Assembly: GCA_036381615.1 (NCBI GenBank)
Contig: DASVCL010000079.1
Span: 1 to 64,000 of the forward strand
From: CALANV01 sp036381615
GTDB taxonomy: Bacteria; Pseudomonadota; Alphaproteobacteria; CACIAM-22H2
DNA: 64,000 nt
Reading direction: 5' to 3'
Each line of letters begins with the position of its first letter. Position 1 is the stretch's first letter. This document shows positions 49,601 to 57,056 of this stretch, in pieces. The position numbers and the translations under genes were made by a program. The notes below the pieces were generated by a model. It was not told where the DNA came from. It searched no databases and saw only the letters and a list, made by a program, of their open reading frames with translations.

Positions 49601-50268
49601 AAAACATCTATTCGTTCAGGCCGGATCGGGCGACACGAGCGAAGTTGACCGCCATCGTGCGAAAGGCGCGCAAAGAGCAGGGCGAAGGCAAGCCGTTAGC
49701 CAAGGAGGAGCTGGCCGCGATCATGTCCGGCCGTCCCAATGATCCGCGCGAGATCAAGCTGCGAAGCGACATCATCAAGGCTGCCGAGGTGCGTTATCTG
49801 ACGCGCACTTCCGACAAGACCAAAGCCACAACCAGCAAGGTCAACATTGCCTTACCGATCAAAGGTCAGCCCGGCGCCTACATCAAAGCGGAAGGCAAGT
49901 TTGCTGTGCTGTCAGCTACGAAGGACGCTGCACGCTCGATCATCTCGACGGCCGAGTTCTCGAGGCTATCACGCGAGTCGCGTGCGCGCATCTTCGATGG
50001 CACGCACGTAGTCTACCGTGCTGGAGATACCGTCATTTCGGATGGCGTTGCGTATGTTATAGGTGGCCTCGAAGGCGATGCGCGGCTGATTATGTACCCT
50101 GTTGATGCTGCGGGTCGCGAGACAAGACACAGAATTACCGTGCCTGCTCATCCCGACAAAATGCCCCCCATAAAGGTGCGAACCGATGTCCTCGGTCGAC
50201 GACTTCATCGGCGCCGAAAGGCTGCTGGCGATCTCGCGCCGGTGCCATATCGGCTTCGAGACGAATAG
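46648..50268 (+). CDS. cas9: Cas9 RNA-guided endonuclease, divergent type II-C
   Basis: A 1206-residue Cas9, larger than most II-C enzymes. RuvC-I is RIGLDIGNGNIGW (D47); an Arg-rich bridge helix follows at about 112-140 (KVRASERAKRRLLDARQARKRHLRDVL). RuvC-II is CVVEIARD (E599); the HNH core is YQLDHVSP (D685, H686) with N706 in RLNAHKG as the probable third ligand; RuvC-III is DLRNHAVDAFFIAHF (H893, D896). All nuclease residues are present. The C-terminus ends in a typical KVRTDVLGRR strand. Oddities: 40 residues before RuvC-I, about 25 extra residues before the bridge helix, a shortened HNH loop, and YDG in place of the usual CxYTG before HNH. The GTG start has an AGGGGAGGG ribosome site. 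It overlaps cas1 by 83 bases. Confidence 0.95.
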   Translation: MEPFASVPGRYDDETRRDSIDAAVGARRRATRAANLGTFTGYRIGLDIGNGNIGWCILFEDGMVPRFMTAEDLAAHNTALPKHARRTQLPDMASFVPLGTYKFRARNKNGVSLSKVRASERAKRRLLDARQARKRHLRDVLIRAKLLPAEGEAVGGHSDIHADVLRAKLLDPAFVAHRHDLGRALYNTLKRRGWMKPRGRAGEDNDSTFGKTQTKTYREVLSRFGCPTIGAFLERCAQDARADNVRFRKRHRTLAVQKQADAKDREEALRSGKSYEAFQFLTPTNELVREEAAALRAAQSAHVPIDDETWALIEEKAGFRRDLKTRTPGRCRFLTDEPRCIRALPSFQLFRILQQVNNLRVDGRPLDERQFRDVVDLLQHNDRKTLRDIAGALKLKPKQLAQAEREGASLVGARTDVALGRVLGEAWTSLSIEERDRWTMRFLRRHWNPDGEKPWTKDDEAALERDCAATFGPDALDRIDGEAAKEFEDNFANVSHKYVMTAIKVLKNRGGPDDILKALGVPEPRIELFERLPYYGRVMPDLTVPADAFAPLTRTCDDEREYGRAPNPDVHVVLNRVRVVINEIIDMMGGILPTTCVVEIARDALTDTEAEEHTKRAKERENLRRAIERNIAHVFEGLGKKMPFGPRLDRLVDRWKAALRQGWRDYDGTQIQGSLLVEGDIYQLDHVSPAAFGEFRANNIFVTRLNAHKGRRLPWEAFPEHRDALLAFAIFGWEQRIAALKAVLKRKERPLSAKDRERVQRRIEDAKNQLAALAEYGTPRADVLASLRRTLTDKLDKQFEAGGGAAPEEARGLKSPFRPSEQAALFTRFGPDAVPPDGEYAARDATNIGWSTKLARRYFLHLGARSLAVKPWAVRALRCMFNINKCRADLRNHAVDAFFIAHFDERVMLPAFSRMRGGPEELYKPRTLEMALDNTKDSAGVFDAIRTNINRLEAILRTIATSHRPDNMWNPGDPDGGSFGAFGGQNIYSFRPDRATRAKLTAIVRKARKEQGEGKPLAKEELAAIMSGRPNDPREIKLRSDIIKAAEVRYLTRTSDKTKATTSKVNIALPIKGQPGAYIKAEGKFAVLSATKDAARSIISTAEFSRLSRESRARIFDGTHVVYRAGDTVISDGVAYVIGGLEGDARLIMYPVDAAGRETRHRITVPAHPDKMPPIKVRTDVLGRRLHRRRKAAGDLAPVPYRLRDE

Positions 50269-51088
50269 CTTCGTCGTCGAATCACGCGAGGAGGGACGCC
50301 GGCTGGATGTCCCCTCCGGAGACGTTCTCGCTTTCGTTCTGGAAAGCGAGCAGGCAACGGTGACGAGTGCCGTGTTGGCCGCGTGCGGAGAGCGCAGCAT
50401 ACCGGTGGTGATTTGCCGCAGACACCTGCCTATCGCGCTAAGTCTGCCACTCAATGCCAGTTGGAACGGCGGACAGATGCGCCGGTTGCAGGCCCGTGCC
50501 CTCCGCGGCGAAGCGGCAGCGCGCCGACTGTGGCGGCGCACGGTGCGCGCCAAGATCACCGCACAGGCCGCACTGCTGGCCGAGATCGATACAGCATCGG
50601 CAAGGCGCCTGCGGCGACTGACCGACGACGTCGGCCTCGACAACCAAGAGACGGTCGAAGCGCAGGCAGCCGCGATCTATTGGCGCTCGCTGTTGCCCGA
50701 CTTCGAACGCTCGGACGAGGACGATGCGCGCAACGCATTGCTGGACTGGGGCTATGCGGTGCTTCTTGCGACGGTGGGCCGTGCCTTGGCCGCATTGGGA
50801 TTCGATCCGTCCTTGGGTTTCGGTCACGCGGGGCGGACCAATGCCTGGGCGCTTGCCTGTGACCTGATGGAGCCGTACCGGCCGACCGTGGATGCCGTGG
50901 TGGCTTTTGCTGCGCGGGACGGGCGGACCGGGGATACGCCGGGCGTGAAGAGCGGGATCCTTCGGCCGTTCGCCAACGACGGGCCGGTCAAACGGGCGGT
51001 GATGGAGACTGTGCGTGGCTACCGATCTTTTCTCGACACCGGAAACGAAACCGCGGTCAGTTATCCGGACGGCCCGCTCCTCGCCTGA
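50186..51088 (+). CDS. cas1: Cas1 integrase, type II
   Basis: A 300-residue Cas1. The N-terminal beta domain aligns from RLLAISRRCHIGFETNSFVVES, with VPSGDVLAFVLES. The catalytic residues are E158 (NQETVEAQAAAIYW), H214 (LGFGHAGRTNAWAL) and E229 (CDLMEPYRPTVD). With Cas2 it inserts new spacers. The usual GIHH before the catalytic His reads GFGH here. The start ATG lies 83 bases inside cas9 in another frame; homology begins before the cas9 stop, so the overlap is real. It is followed by cas2 after 22 bases. Confidence 0.95.
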   Translation: MSSVDDFIGAERLLAISRRCHIGFETNSFVVESREEGRRLDVPSGDVLAFVLESEQATVTSAVLAACGERSIPVVICRRHLPIALSLPLNASWNGGQMRRLQARALRGEAAARRLWRRTVRAKITAQAALLAEIDTASARRLRRLTDDVGLDNQETVEAQAAAIYWRSLLPDFERSDEDDARNALLDWGYAVLLATVGRALAALGFDPSLGFGHAGRTNAWALACDLMEPYRPTVDAVVAFAARDGRTGDTPGVKSGILRPFANDGPVKRAVMETVRGYRSFLDTGNETAVSYPDGPLLA

Positions 51089-51110
51089 GCTGTCCGGGAG
51101 GCCGCGGTTC

Positions 51111-51416
51111 ATGTGGCTGTTGGTTCTTTACGATCTGCCGGTGGCCGAGCGTGCGGATCGGAAAGTATACGCCCGCTTTCATAAGGACATCCGCAAGCGC
51201 GGGTATGAGATGATGCAGTTTTCCGTGTATCGCAAGTTCGTCGGGACGGCTGACCGAAGCGAACGTGAGTTGGCGAAGCTGACCTCGATTTGCCCCGAAA
51301 AGGGCGTGGTATCGGTCTTGGCCATTACCGAGAAACAGATGGGCCGGATGCAGACAATATGGAACGGCAGCAAACGGAAGGAGAACGCGCGGCCCGCGCA
51401 GCTCGTTCTGCTATAG
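51111..51416 (+). CDS. cas2: Cas2, type II
   Basis: A 101-residue Cas2 starting MWLLVLYDLPVAERADRKVYARFHKDIRKRGYEMMQFSVYRKFVG, the standard ferredoxin-like fold with the conserved YDLP, and VVSVLAITEKQMGRMQTIW later. I choose the ATG at 51111, nine bases after GGGAGG; the frame is open back to 51015, inside cas1, but those 32 residues have no Cas2 homology. It bridges the Cas1 dimers of the integration complex. No csn2 or cas4 follows, which fits subtype II-C. Confidence 0.95.
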   Translation: MWLLVLYDLPVAERADRKVYARFHKDIRKRGYEMMQFSVYRKFVGTADRSERELAKLTSICPEKGVVSVLAITEKQMGRMQTIWNGSKRKENARPAQLVLL

Positions 51417-51486
51417 GTCACAGGCGTGGCCGGCTTTGTTGAAAACCAGAAAAGACACAAGCCGGCCAATGGGTTGTGGCCGGCTT
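51417..51486. promoter_or_regulatory. Cas2-array junction: leader-like segment and minus-strand hairpin
   Basis: GTGGCCGGCTT occurs twice (51426-51436 and 51476-51486), the second copy touching the first repeat. AAGCCGGCC at 51459-51467 is their inverse. On the minus strand 51486-51459 folds into a 9-bp stem followed by GTGTCTTTTCT, a plausible weak terminator for a transcript leaving the array. The direct repeat next to the array may also serve Cas1-Cas2 as an integration anchor. Confidence 0.5.
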
Positions 51487-52998
51487 GAACCTAGCGACTT
51501 GGAAACAGACGGGTCAACCAGACAGCATCGCATCGACATCGTCGAGCGAGATCGAACCTAGCGACTTGGAAACAGACGGGTCAACCAGACGGGCTGCTGC
51601 CGTACCGCACGGCCGCGGAGGAACCTAGCGACTTGGAAACAGACGGGTCAACCAGACGGCCCGGTATCGCTCCAACAGCTTCGAGAGGAACCTAGCGACT
51701 TGGAAACAGACGGGTCAACCAGACGGCGGCGGTCGAGGCTGGCAAGATGGCGGAGAACCTAGCGACTTGGAAACAGACGGGTCAACCAGACGTACATGTT
51801 GCGGAGGAGGTACGGATCCTTGAACCTAGCGACTTGGAAACAGACGGGTCAACCAGACGATTTCCTGAATCATGCCCCGCGCCCCGGAGAACCTAGCGAC
51901 TTGGAAACAGACGGGTCAACCAGACAAGTAGCGCCATCCGTGTTGGCGGCGATGCGAACCTAGCGACTTGGAAACAGACGGGTCAACCAGACGGCAGGTC
52001 GGCCGGCGCGCTGAGACGCTCGGAACCTAGCGACTTGGAAACAGACGGGTCAACCAGACCGAGCCCGGGCGAGGGGAAGGCGGCGGGGTGAACCTAGCGA
52101 CTTGGAAACAGACGGGTCAACCAGACTTTCCGGAAACGCTTAGCCGCCTTTTCGTAGAACCTAGCGACTTGGAAACAGACGGGTCAACCAGACTCGCCCG
52201 CATCGCCGTTGACGAAGAGATCGGAACCTAGCGACTTGGAAACAGACGGGTCAACCAGACAGAACGACCGCGCCGCGCAGCAGGGCGAAGGAACCTAGCG
52301 ACTTGGAAACAGACGGGTCAACCAGACCCGCTGCGTAAAGCCTGCATGGAGCTATACGAACCTAGCGACTTGGAAACAGACGGGTCAACCAGACGCGTCG
52401 AACCTTCGGGTGTTCCGCGGTGCCCGAACCTAGCGACTTGGAAACAGACGGGTCAACCAGACGGCAGATAGCTTGCTTGAAAGCCGACGACAGAACCTAG
52501 CGACTTGGAAACAGACGGGTCAACCAGACGCGTTCGGGGTGTTGCTTCCAAAGCGCGGGGAACCTAGCGACTTGGAAACAGACGGGTCAACCAGACTGCC
52601 GGAGATCGGTACCTACTTGACTGACGGAACCTAGCGACTTGGAAACAGACGGGTCAACCAGACGAGCAGCTCGATCGTGCCGCGCACGTCGTTGAACCTA
52701 GCGACTTGGAAACAGACGGGTCAACCAGACACTTCGAGGCGACGGATCGCGCGCTGGCTGGAACCTAGCGACTTGGGAACAGACGGGTCAACCAGACACG
52801 ATAGCAGGATGGGCGTTACAATGGGGGGAACCTAGCGACTTGGAAACAGACGGGTCAACCAGACGGACCAAGCGAGCCATCCAGCCCGATCAGCGAACCT
52901 AGCGACTTGGAAACAGACGGGTCAACCAGACACGACTGGATCGGTCCGCCCATCGTGCGGCGAACCTAGCGACTTGGAAACAGACGGGTCAACCACAC
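51487..52998 (-). CRISPR. CRISPR array, 23 repeats of 37 bp and 22 spacers
   Basis: The repeat on the plus strand begins GAACCTAGCGACTTGG and ends GGGTCAACCAGAC. The period is 67 bases: 21 spacers of 30 and one (52395-52425) of 31. Every repeat begins with G, so the repeat is 37 bp rather than the usual 36. All spacers differ. Two repeats vary by one base: the one at 52761 (TTGGGAAC) and the last at 52962 (CCACAC). Pairing with the tracrRNA requires minus-strand transcription. In that direction each repeat holds TTGACC, 18 bases, and TAGGTT at its very end, like the per-repeat promoters of Neisseria II-C arrays. I found no spacer matching the rest of the window by eye. Confidence 0.98.
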
Positions 52999-53153
52999 AA
53001 CCCAAAATAGCGGGTCGAGAAGCAGGGGCAGCTAGAGACGTGAAGCCCGATGGATGAAGGGGCTGGGAAACCGCCCGCTTGTCACGAAACGGTCGCGCCA
53101 CTATAAAACGTTGATTCTCCGAACGGCATCCGAGGCGGCCCGACCGCTCTTTC

Positions 53154-53825
53154 ATGATTCTAACCTGCCCCAATTGCAACGCACGGTTTCTGGTGAATGC
53201 CGCGGCGTTGCGGCCGAACGGTCGTGAGGTCAGGTGCGGGCGCTGCCGGCATCAATGGTTTGCGGCGCCGCCCGCCGAGGCCGACGGGACAGTGCCGATG
53301 GCGGCGGCCGAGCCGGCCGTCTTCGTCGAGCCGCAGCCGATCCCGCCGGGCTCCAATCTCCCGGCGATCGCGCCGCACCGGCGTCGCCGGCCGGTGGGCG
53401 CCATCATCGGCTGGATCCTCTTCGTACTGGTGGTCGCTGCCCTTGGCTTCGCCGTCGCCGGGCGCGAGCGGATCATGGCGCTTTATCCGGAGACGCGCGC
53501 CGTCTACGGCGCGCTCGGCTTCGAGATCCCGCCGCCGGGCGAAGGACTGCAGATCACTGATGTCGTGTCGTCGCGCTCGACGCAGGAGGGCGTGCCGGTG
53601 CTGACCAGCGAGGGGCGCATCATCAACACGTCGTCGATCGAGCGGCGCCTGCCGGTCCTGCGGGGCGCGCTGCGCGACGCTTCCGGGCGCGAGCTTCAGT
53701 CGTGGAACTTTACCGTTCCCGCCGAGCGGCTGGCGCCGGGCGAGAGTGTGAAGTTCCGGACCGAGGTCAGGCAGCCCGCCGCGGCCGCGGCCGAATTGTC
53801 GATCACGTTCGTAGACGCCGACTGA
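53154..53825 (+). CDS. Zinc-ribbon / DUF3426 membrane-anchored protein
   Basis: A 223-residue protein. The N-terminus is an MJ0042-type zinc ribbon (MILTCPNCNARFLVNAAALRPNGREVRCGRCRHQW, with CxxC twice). A single membrane helix follows (VGAIIGWILFVLVVAALGFAVAG, about residues 80-102), then a beta-rich domain (LQITDVVSSRSTQEGVPVLTSEGRIINTSSIERRLPVLRGALRDASGRELQSWNFTVPAERLAPGESVKFRTEV) of DUF3426 type. The function is unknown. It is 22 bases upstream of the CpdR-like gene, so an operon is likely. Confidence 0.9.
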   Translation: MILTCPNCNARFLVNAAALRPNGREVRCGRCRHQWFAAPPAEADGTVPMAAAEPAVFVEPQPIPPGSNLPAIAPHRRRRPVGAIIGWILFVLVVAALGFAVAGRERIMALYPETRAVYGALGFEIPPPGEGLQITDVVSSRSTQEGVPVLTSEGRIINTSSIERRLPVLRGALRDASGRELQSWNFTVPAERLAPGESVKFRTEVRQPAAAAAELSITFVDAD

Positions 53826-53847
53826 TCGGCGGGATGAGGACAGCGCA

Positions 53848-54216
53848 ATGGCTCGCATTCTGGTCGCCGAGGACGAGGCGCCCGTGCGCGAGTTCGTGGT
53901 TCGGGCCCTGGCGCATGCCGGCCACGATGTCAGCGCGGTCGCCGATGGCCAACTCGCACTTCAGGCGCTCGCCCATGAGCGCTATGACCTGCTGGTGACG
54001 GACATCGTGATGCCGCACATCGACGGCATCGCGCTCGCGCTCAAGGTGACGAAGGAATGGCCCGACATGGGCGTGCTGCTGATGACCGGCTACGCGGCCG
54101 AGCGTCAGCGCGCCCATAACCTGGAGGCGCTGATCCACCGCGTGATCGCCAAGCCGTTCAGCCTCGCCGACTTCCTCACCGCGGTCGACGAAGCGCTCGC
54201 GCGCAGGCGCGGTTGA
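53848..54216 (+). CDS. cpdR: CpdR-like single-domain response regulator
   Basis: A 122-residue receiver domain alone: ARILVAEDEAPVREFVVRAL (acidic pocket), phospho-acceptor Asp in YDLLVTDIVMPHIDGI (about residue 52), VLLMTGYAAERQRAHNLEALIHRVIAKPFSLADFL (Thr and Lys switch residues). The MTGYAAERQRAHNL stretch is the CpdR hallmark. In Caulobacter CpdR primes ClpXP for cell-cycle proteolysis when unphosphorylated. It is co-transcribed with the zinc-ribbon gene. Confidence 0.88.
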   Translation: MARILVAEDEAPVREFVVRALAHAGHDVSAVADGQLALQALAHERYDLLVTDIVMPHIDGIALALKVTKEWPDMGVLLMTGYAAERQRAHNLEALIHRVIAKPFSLADFLTAVDEALARRRG

Positions 54217-54222
54217 GCGCTT

Positions 54223-55251
54223 CTATTCGAACCGGATCGGCGGAACCTGCATCAGGGGAAAACCGGCCACGGTCAGCCGGCCATCCTGCGCCGTGACGGG
54301 CATGCTGAGCTCGCGCTCGCCGCTCTGCGTCTGGCGGGCAAGCATGTTGAGGACGACCTTCACGGCCGCCGAGTCGCGCGGCCGCACCAGGCCCGCGCCG
54401 GCCAGGGCGTCCAGCGTCTCGCCGTAGCCGCGGATCCGTACCGAGAAAGCACCGAGGGGCCGGTTCTCGGCATCCAACGTCACCGTGCCGTCCCCGTCGA
54501 TATCGAGCGGCCCCCAGCGCAGCGCCACGCGCTTCGCCTCGACGACGCCGCCCGAATCGCGCCAGGCCGCCACCGCCGCGGGCAACGGTGCGGACGGCAG
54601 GGCGCCCTTGACGGTTGCGTTGAGATGGGCCTGGGCGATGCGCGGTCCGAGGCCGCCCGCCGGCACGTCCGGCAGAACGGCATCCCGCGCGTCGACGGCA
54701 ACGTCGAGGACCTCGGTGCGGTAGGTCGGCTGCGGCGTGCGATGCGGACGCAGTTCGAACTGAAGGCGCCTGACGGTAACCGGCGCGCGCGCCGTCGGCC
54801 GGCTGATTGTCGCATCGCCGAGATCGAGCGCGAGGCGTTCGAGCCGGCCATCCGCGTCCAGCGTCACGATACCCTCGGGCCGGGCCGCGGTGATGCTGAG
54901 CGTCTCCGCAAAGGCGGCGCCGGCCGCAATGCGATGCGTGCCCGGAAACAGCACGGGGACGTCCCGGATCGCCCAGGGCCGCAGGGTGGCCACGACCGTC
55001 TCGCCCTGCCAGTCCCATTGCGTCGGTCCGGCACCGGTCATGTGCGGGGAGTCGATGCGAACTTCCCACATGAACGGAAATCCCGCGACGACGAGACCGG
55101 AATAGGTCGCGGTCAGACCCTGGGCGCGCTGCGCCGCCGCCCACGCCGCGACACGGGCGGCGATGTCGCGCGCGGCGTAGAGCCAGAACGCGGACCAGCC
55201 GGCCGCCGCGAGAAGGACGATGACGAGCGCGAAGACGAGCGGACGCCGCAT
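54223..55251 (-). CDS. DUF2125 domain-containing protein
   Basis: A 342-residue protein with an N-terminal signal anchor (MRRPLVFALVIVLLAAAGWSAFWLYAARDIAARV) and a periplasmic beta-rich body. GLVVAGFPFMWEVRIDSPHM, VVATLRPWAIRDVPVLFPGTHRIA and VAGFPLMQVPPIRFE match DUF2125, an alphaproteobacterial family of unknown function. The ATG at 55251 is the natural start before the membrane anchor. It is convergent with cpdR. Confidence 0.88.
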   Translation of the reverse strand: MRRPLVFALVIVLLAAAGWSAFWLYAARDIAARVAAWAAAQRAQGLTATYSGLVVAGFPFMWEVRIDSPHMTGAGPTQWDWQGETVVATLRPWAIRDVPVLFPGTHRIAAGAAFAETLSITAARPEGIVTLDADGRLERLALDLGDATISRPTARAPVTVRRLQFELRPHRTPQPTYRTEVLDVAVDARDAVLPDVPAGGLGPRIAQAHLNATVKGALPSAPLPAAVAAWRDSGGVVEAKRVALRWGPLDIDGDGTVTLDAENRPLGAFSVRIRGYGETLDALAGAGLVRPRDSAAVKVVLNMLARQTQSGERELSMPVTAQDGRLTVAGFPLMQVPPIRFE

Positions 55252-55412
55252 TACGGCGACCTTATCGAGGGGCGGACGGCGGGTCAAAGCGCGTTCGACG
55301 TCGTCTCGCGGCGTCGGCGCGCGGGGCCCGGCGTTTCCGCCGCCCTCGCCGCATGGCGGGCATGCAAACGTCCTGTTTGCGGCCGCGGAATCGGTCGCTA
55401 TTCTCCCGCCGC

Positions 55413-56339
55413 GTGACGACATCTTCCGACACCGCGGCGCAAAGCACGGCCGCACCGGGCGCGTGCGAAGCGCGAACGACCTTCGTCTGGGGAACGCTGG
55501 CGCCGGCGCTGTTCGTGCTGCTTTGGTCGACCGGTTTCATCGGCGCCAAGGCGGGGCTGCCCTATGCCGAGCCGTTCACCTTCGTCGCGGTACGCTACGG
55601 ATTCGTCGTCGCGCTGATGCTGCCGCTTTCGCTCATGCTGCGCGCGCCGTGGCCCGGATCATGGCGCGAGTTCGTCCACATCGCGGTGGCGGGTCTTCTG
55701 ATGCATGCTGTCTATATCGCCGGCGTGTTCGCGGCGATCGCGGCCGGGCTCCCCGCCGGGATCACGGCGCTGATCGTCGGATTGCAGCCGGTGTTGACGG
55801 CGACGGTCGTCGGACCGGTGCTCGGTGAGCGCGTCCGCATGCGGCAGTGGCTGGGGTTGCTGCTCGGGCTCGCCGGGGTGGCGCTGGTGCTGGCCGACAA
55901 GCTGGACTTCGCGGGGGCGACGCTCGCCGGCGTGGCGCTCGCGACCGCGGCCCTGTTCGGCATCACCTTCGGCACGATCTACCAGAAGCGCTTCTGCGCC
56001 GGCGCCGACCTCAGGACCGGAGCGGTGATCCAGTTCGCCGCGGCGGGACTCGCCTGCCTTGCCGTCGCCGTGCCGATCGAGACGATGCGGATCGTCTGGT
56101 CCGTGGAGTTCGTCGCCGCGCTCGCGTGGCTGGTGATCGTGCTGTCGATCGGTACCGTCAGCCTGCTCTATCTGCTGCTGCGTCGCGGGGCGGCAGCCAA
56201 GACGGCGAGCCTGTTCTATCTCGTGCCGCCGGTGACGGCGCTGTTCGCCTGGCTTCTGTTCGGCGAAACCCTGGGCCCGACGTCGCTTGCCGGCATGGTG
56301 GTCGCCGCGATCGGGGTCGCGCTGGTGCAGAAGGGGTAA
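55413..56339 (+). CDS. EamA/DMT-family exporter
   Basis: About 308 residues with ten membrane helices and two EamA repeats: FVLLWSTGFIGAKAGLPYAEPFTFVAVRYGFVVALMLPL in the first, then LVIVLSIGTVSLLYLLLRRGAAAKTASLFYLVPPVTALFAWLLFGETLGPTSLAGM in the second. It probably exports a metabolite or amino acid. The start is uncertain: a GTG at 55413 or an ATG at 55353 that adds 20 residues. I prefer the GTG because the extra residues are not EamA-like. Confidence 0.88.
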   Translation: MTTSSDTAAQSTAAPGACEARTTFVWGTLAPALFVLLWSTGFIGAKAGLPYAEPFTFVAVRYGFVVALMLPLSLMLRAPWPGSWREFVHIAVAGLLMHAVYIAGVFAAIAAGLPAGITALIVGLQPVLTATVVGPVLGERVRMRQWLGLLLGLAGVALVLADKLDFAGATLAGVALATAALFGITFGTIYQKRFCAGADLRTGAVIQFAAAGLACLAVAVPIETMRIVWSVEFVAALAWLVIVLSIGTVSLLYLLLRRGAAAKTASLFYLVPPVTALFAWLLFGETLGPTSLAGMVVAAIGVALVQKG

Positions 56340-56461
56340 CGGGACGGTGAGGCGAAAGGCGCTGGAAAAGCGTGCCGGCAACCGGAAATAATCGGATGCC
56401 GCGGCGTGGCCGGACGGCGCCGTTGGCGGAAGCTTAAGGATCGTCCGGGAAAATTTGAGCG

Positions 56462-57043
56462 ATGATGACCGTGGGGGAGCATGCGCCCGAAGAGAACGGC
56501 TGTCCGCCGCCGTCCGACGGCAGGGACATCTGGATCTTTGCCTACGGGTCGCTGATGTGGGACCCGGGCTTTCCGTTCGAGGAAGCCCGCCCCGCGCTTC
56601 TCAAGGGATATCACCGCTCGCTTTGCATCTATTCGACGCGCTACCGCGGCACGCCGGAGCGGCCGGGCCTCGTGCTCGGGCTCGACCGCGGCGGCGCCTG
56701 CCGCGGCATCGCATATCGCGTGGCCGCAGCCAATGTCGACAGGGTCATGGCCTATCTGTGGGACCGCGAGATGGTGACGCGCGCCTATTCCTGCCGCAAC
56801 GTGACCATCCATCTCGAGACCGGCGCAGTGACCGCACGCACCTTCGTCGTCAATCGCCGTCACCCGCAATACGCAGGAAAGCTCACCGACACGCAGCTGG
56901 TCGAGCTGGTCTGCCAGGGTCATGGCCAGCGCGGACCGTGCCGGAGCTATCTCGAGAACACGGTGCGCCATCTCGATCAGCTCGGCGTGCCGGATCGGCG
57001 CCTGCACGAGCTGCTTCAGCACGTGCGCGCGCGATCGGCCTGA
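56462..57043 (+). CDS. chaC: ChaC-type gamma-glutamylcyclotransferase
   Basis: A 193-residue ChaC protein. The substrate loop is IFAYGSLMWDPGFPFEEARPALLKGYHRSLCIYSTRYRGTPERPGLVLGLDRGGACRGIAYRV, with the catalytic Glu expected just after in VMAYLWDREMVTRAY. It cleaves glutathione to 5-oxoproline and Cys-Gly. The start is the first of two adjacent ATGs. It stands alone, convergent with the DUF3445 gene. Confidence 0.93.
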   Translation: MMTVGEHAPEENGCPPPSDGRDIWIFAYGSLMWDPGFPFEEARPALLKGYHRSLCIYSTRYRGTPERPGLVLGLDRGGACRGIAYRVAAANVDRVMAYLWDREMVTRAYSCRNVTIHLETGAVTARTFVVNRRHPQYAGKLTDTQLVELVCQGHGQRGPCRSYLENTVRHLDQLGVPDRRLHELLQHVRARSA

Positions 57044-57056
57044 CCCGGACGCGCGA

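Noticed and set aside
51015..51110. Longer Cas2 starting inside cas1
   Set aside because: The 32 extra residues have no Cas2 similarity, and the ATG at 51111 has a good ribosome site and the conserved MWLLVLYDLP start.
51524..52961. Self-targeting spacers or duplicates within the window
   Set aside because: All 22 spacers are different and by eye none matched the remaining sequence; a systematic search was not possible.
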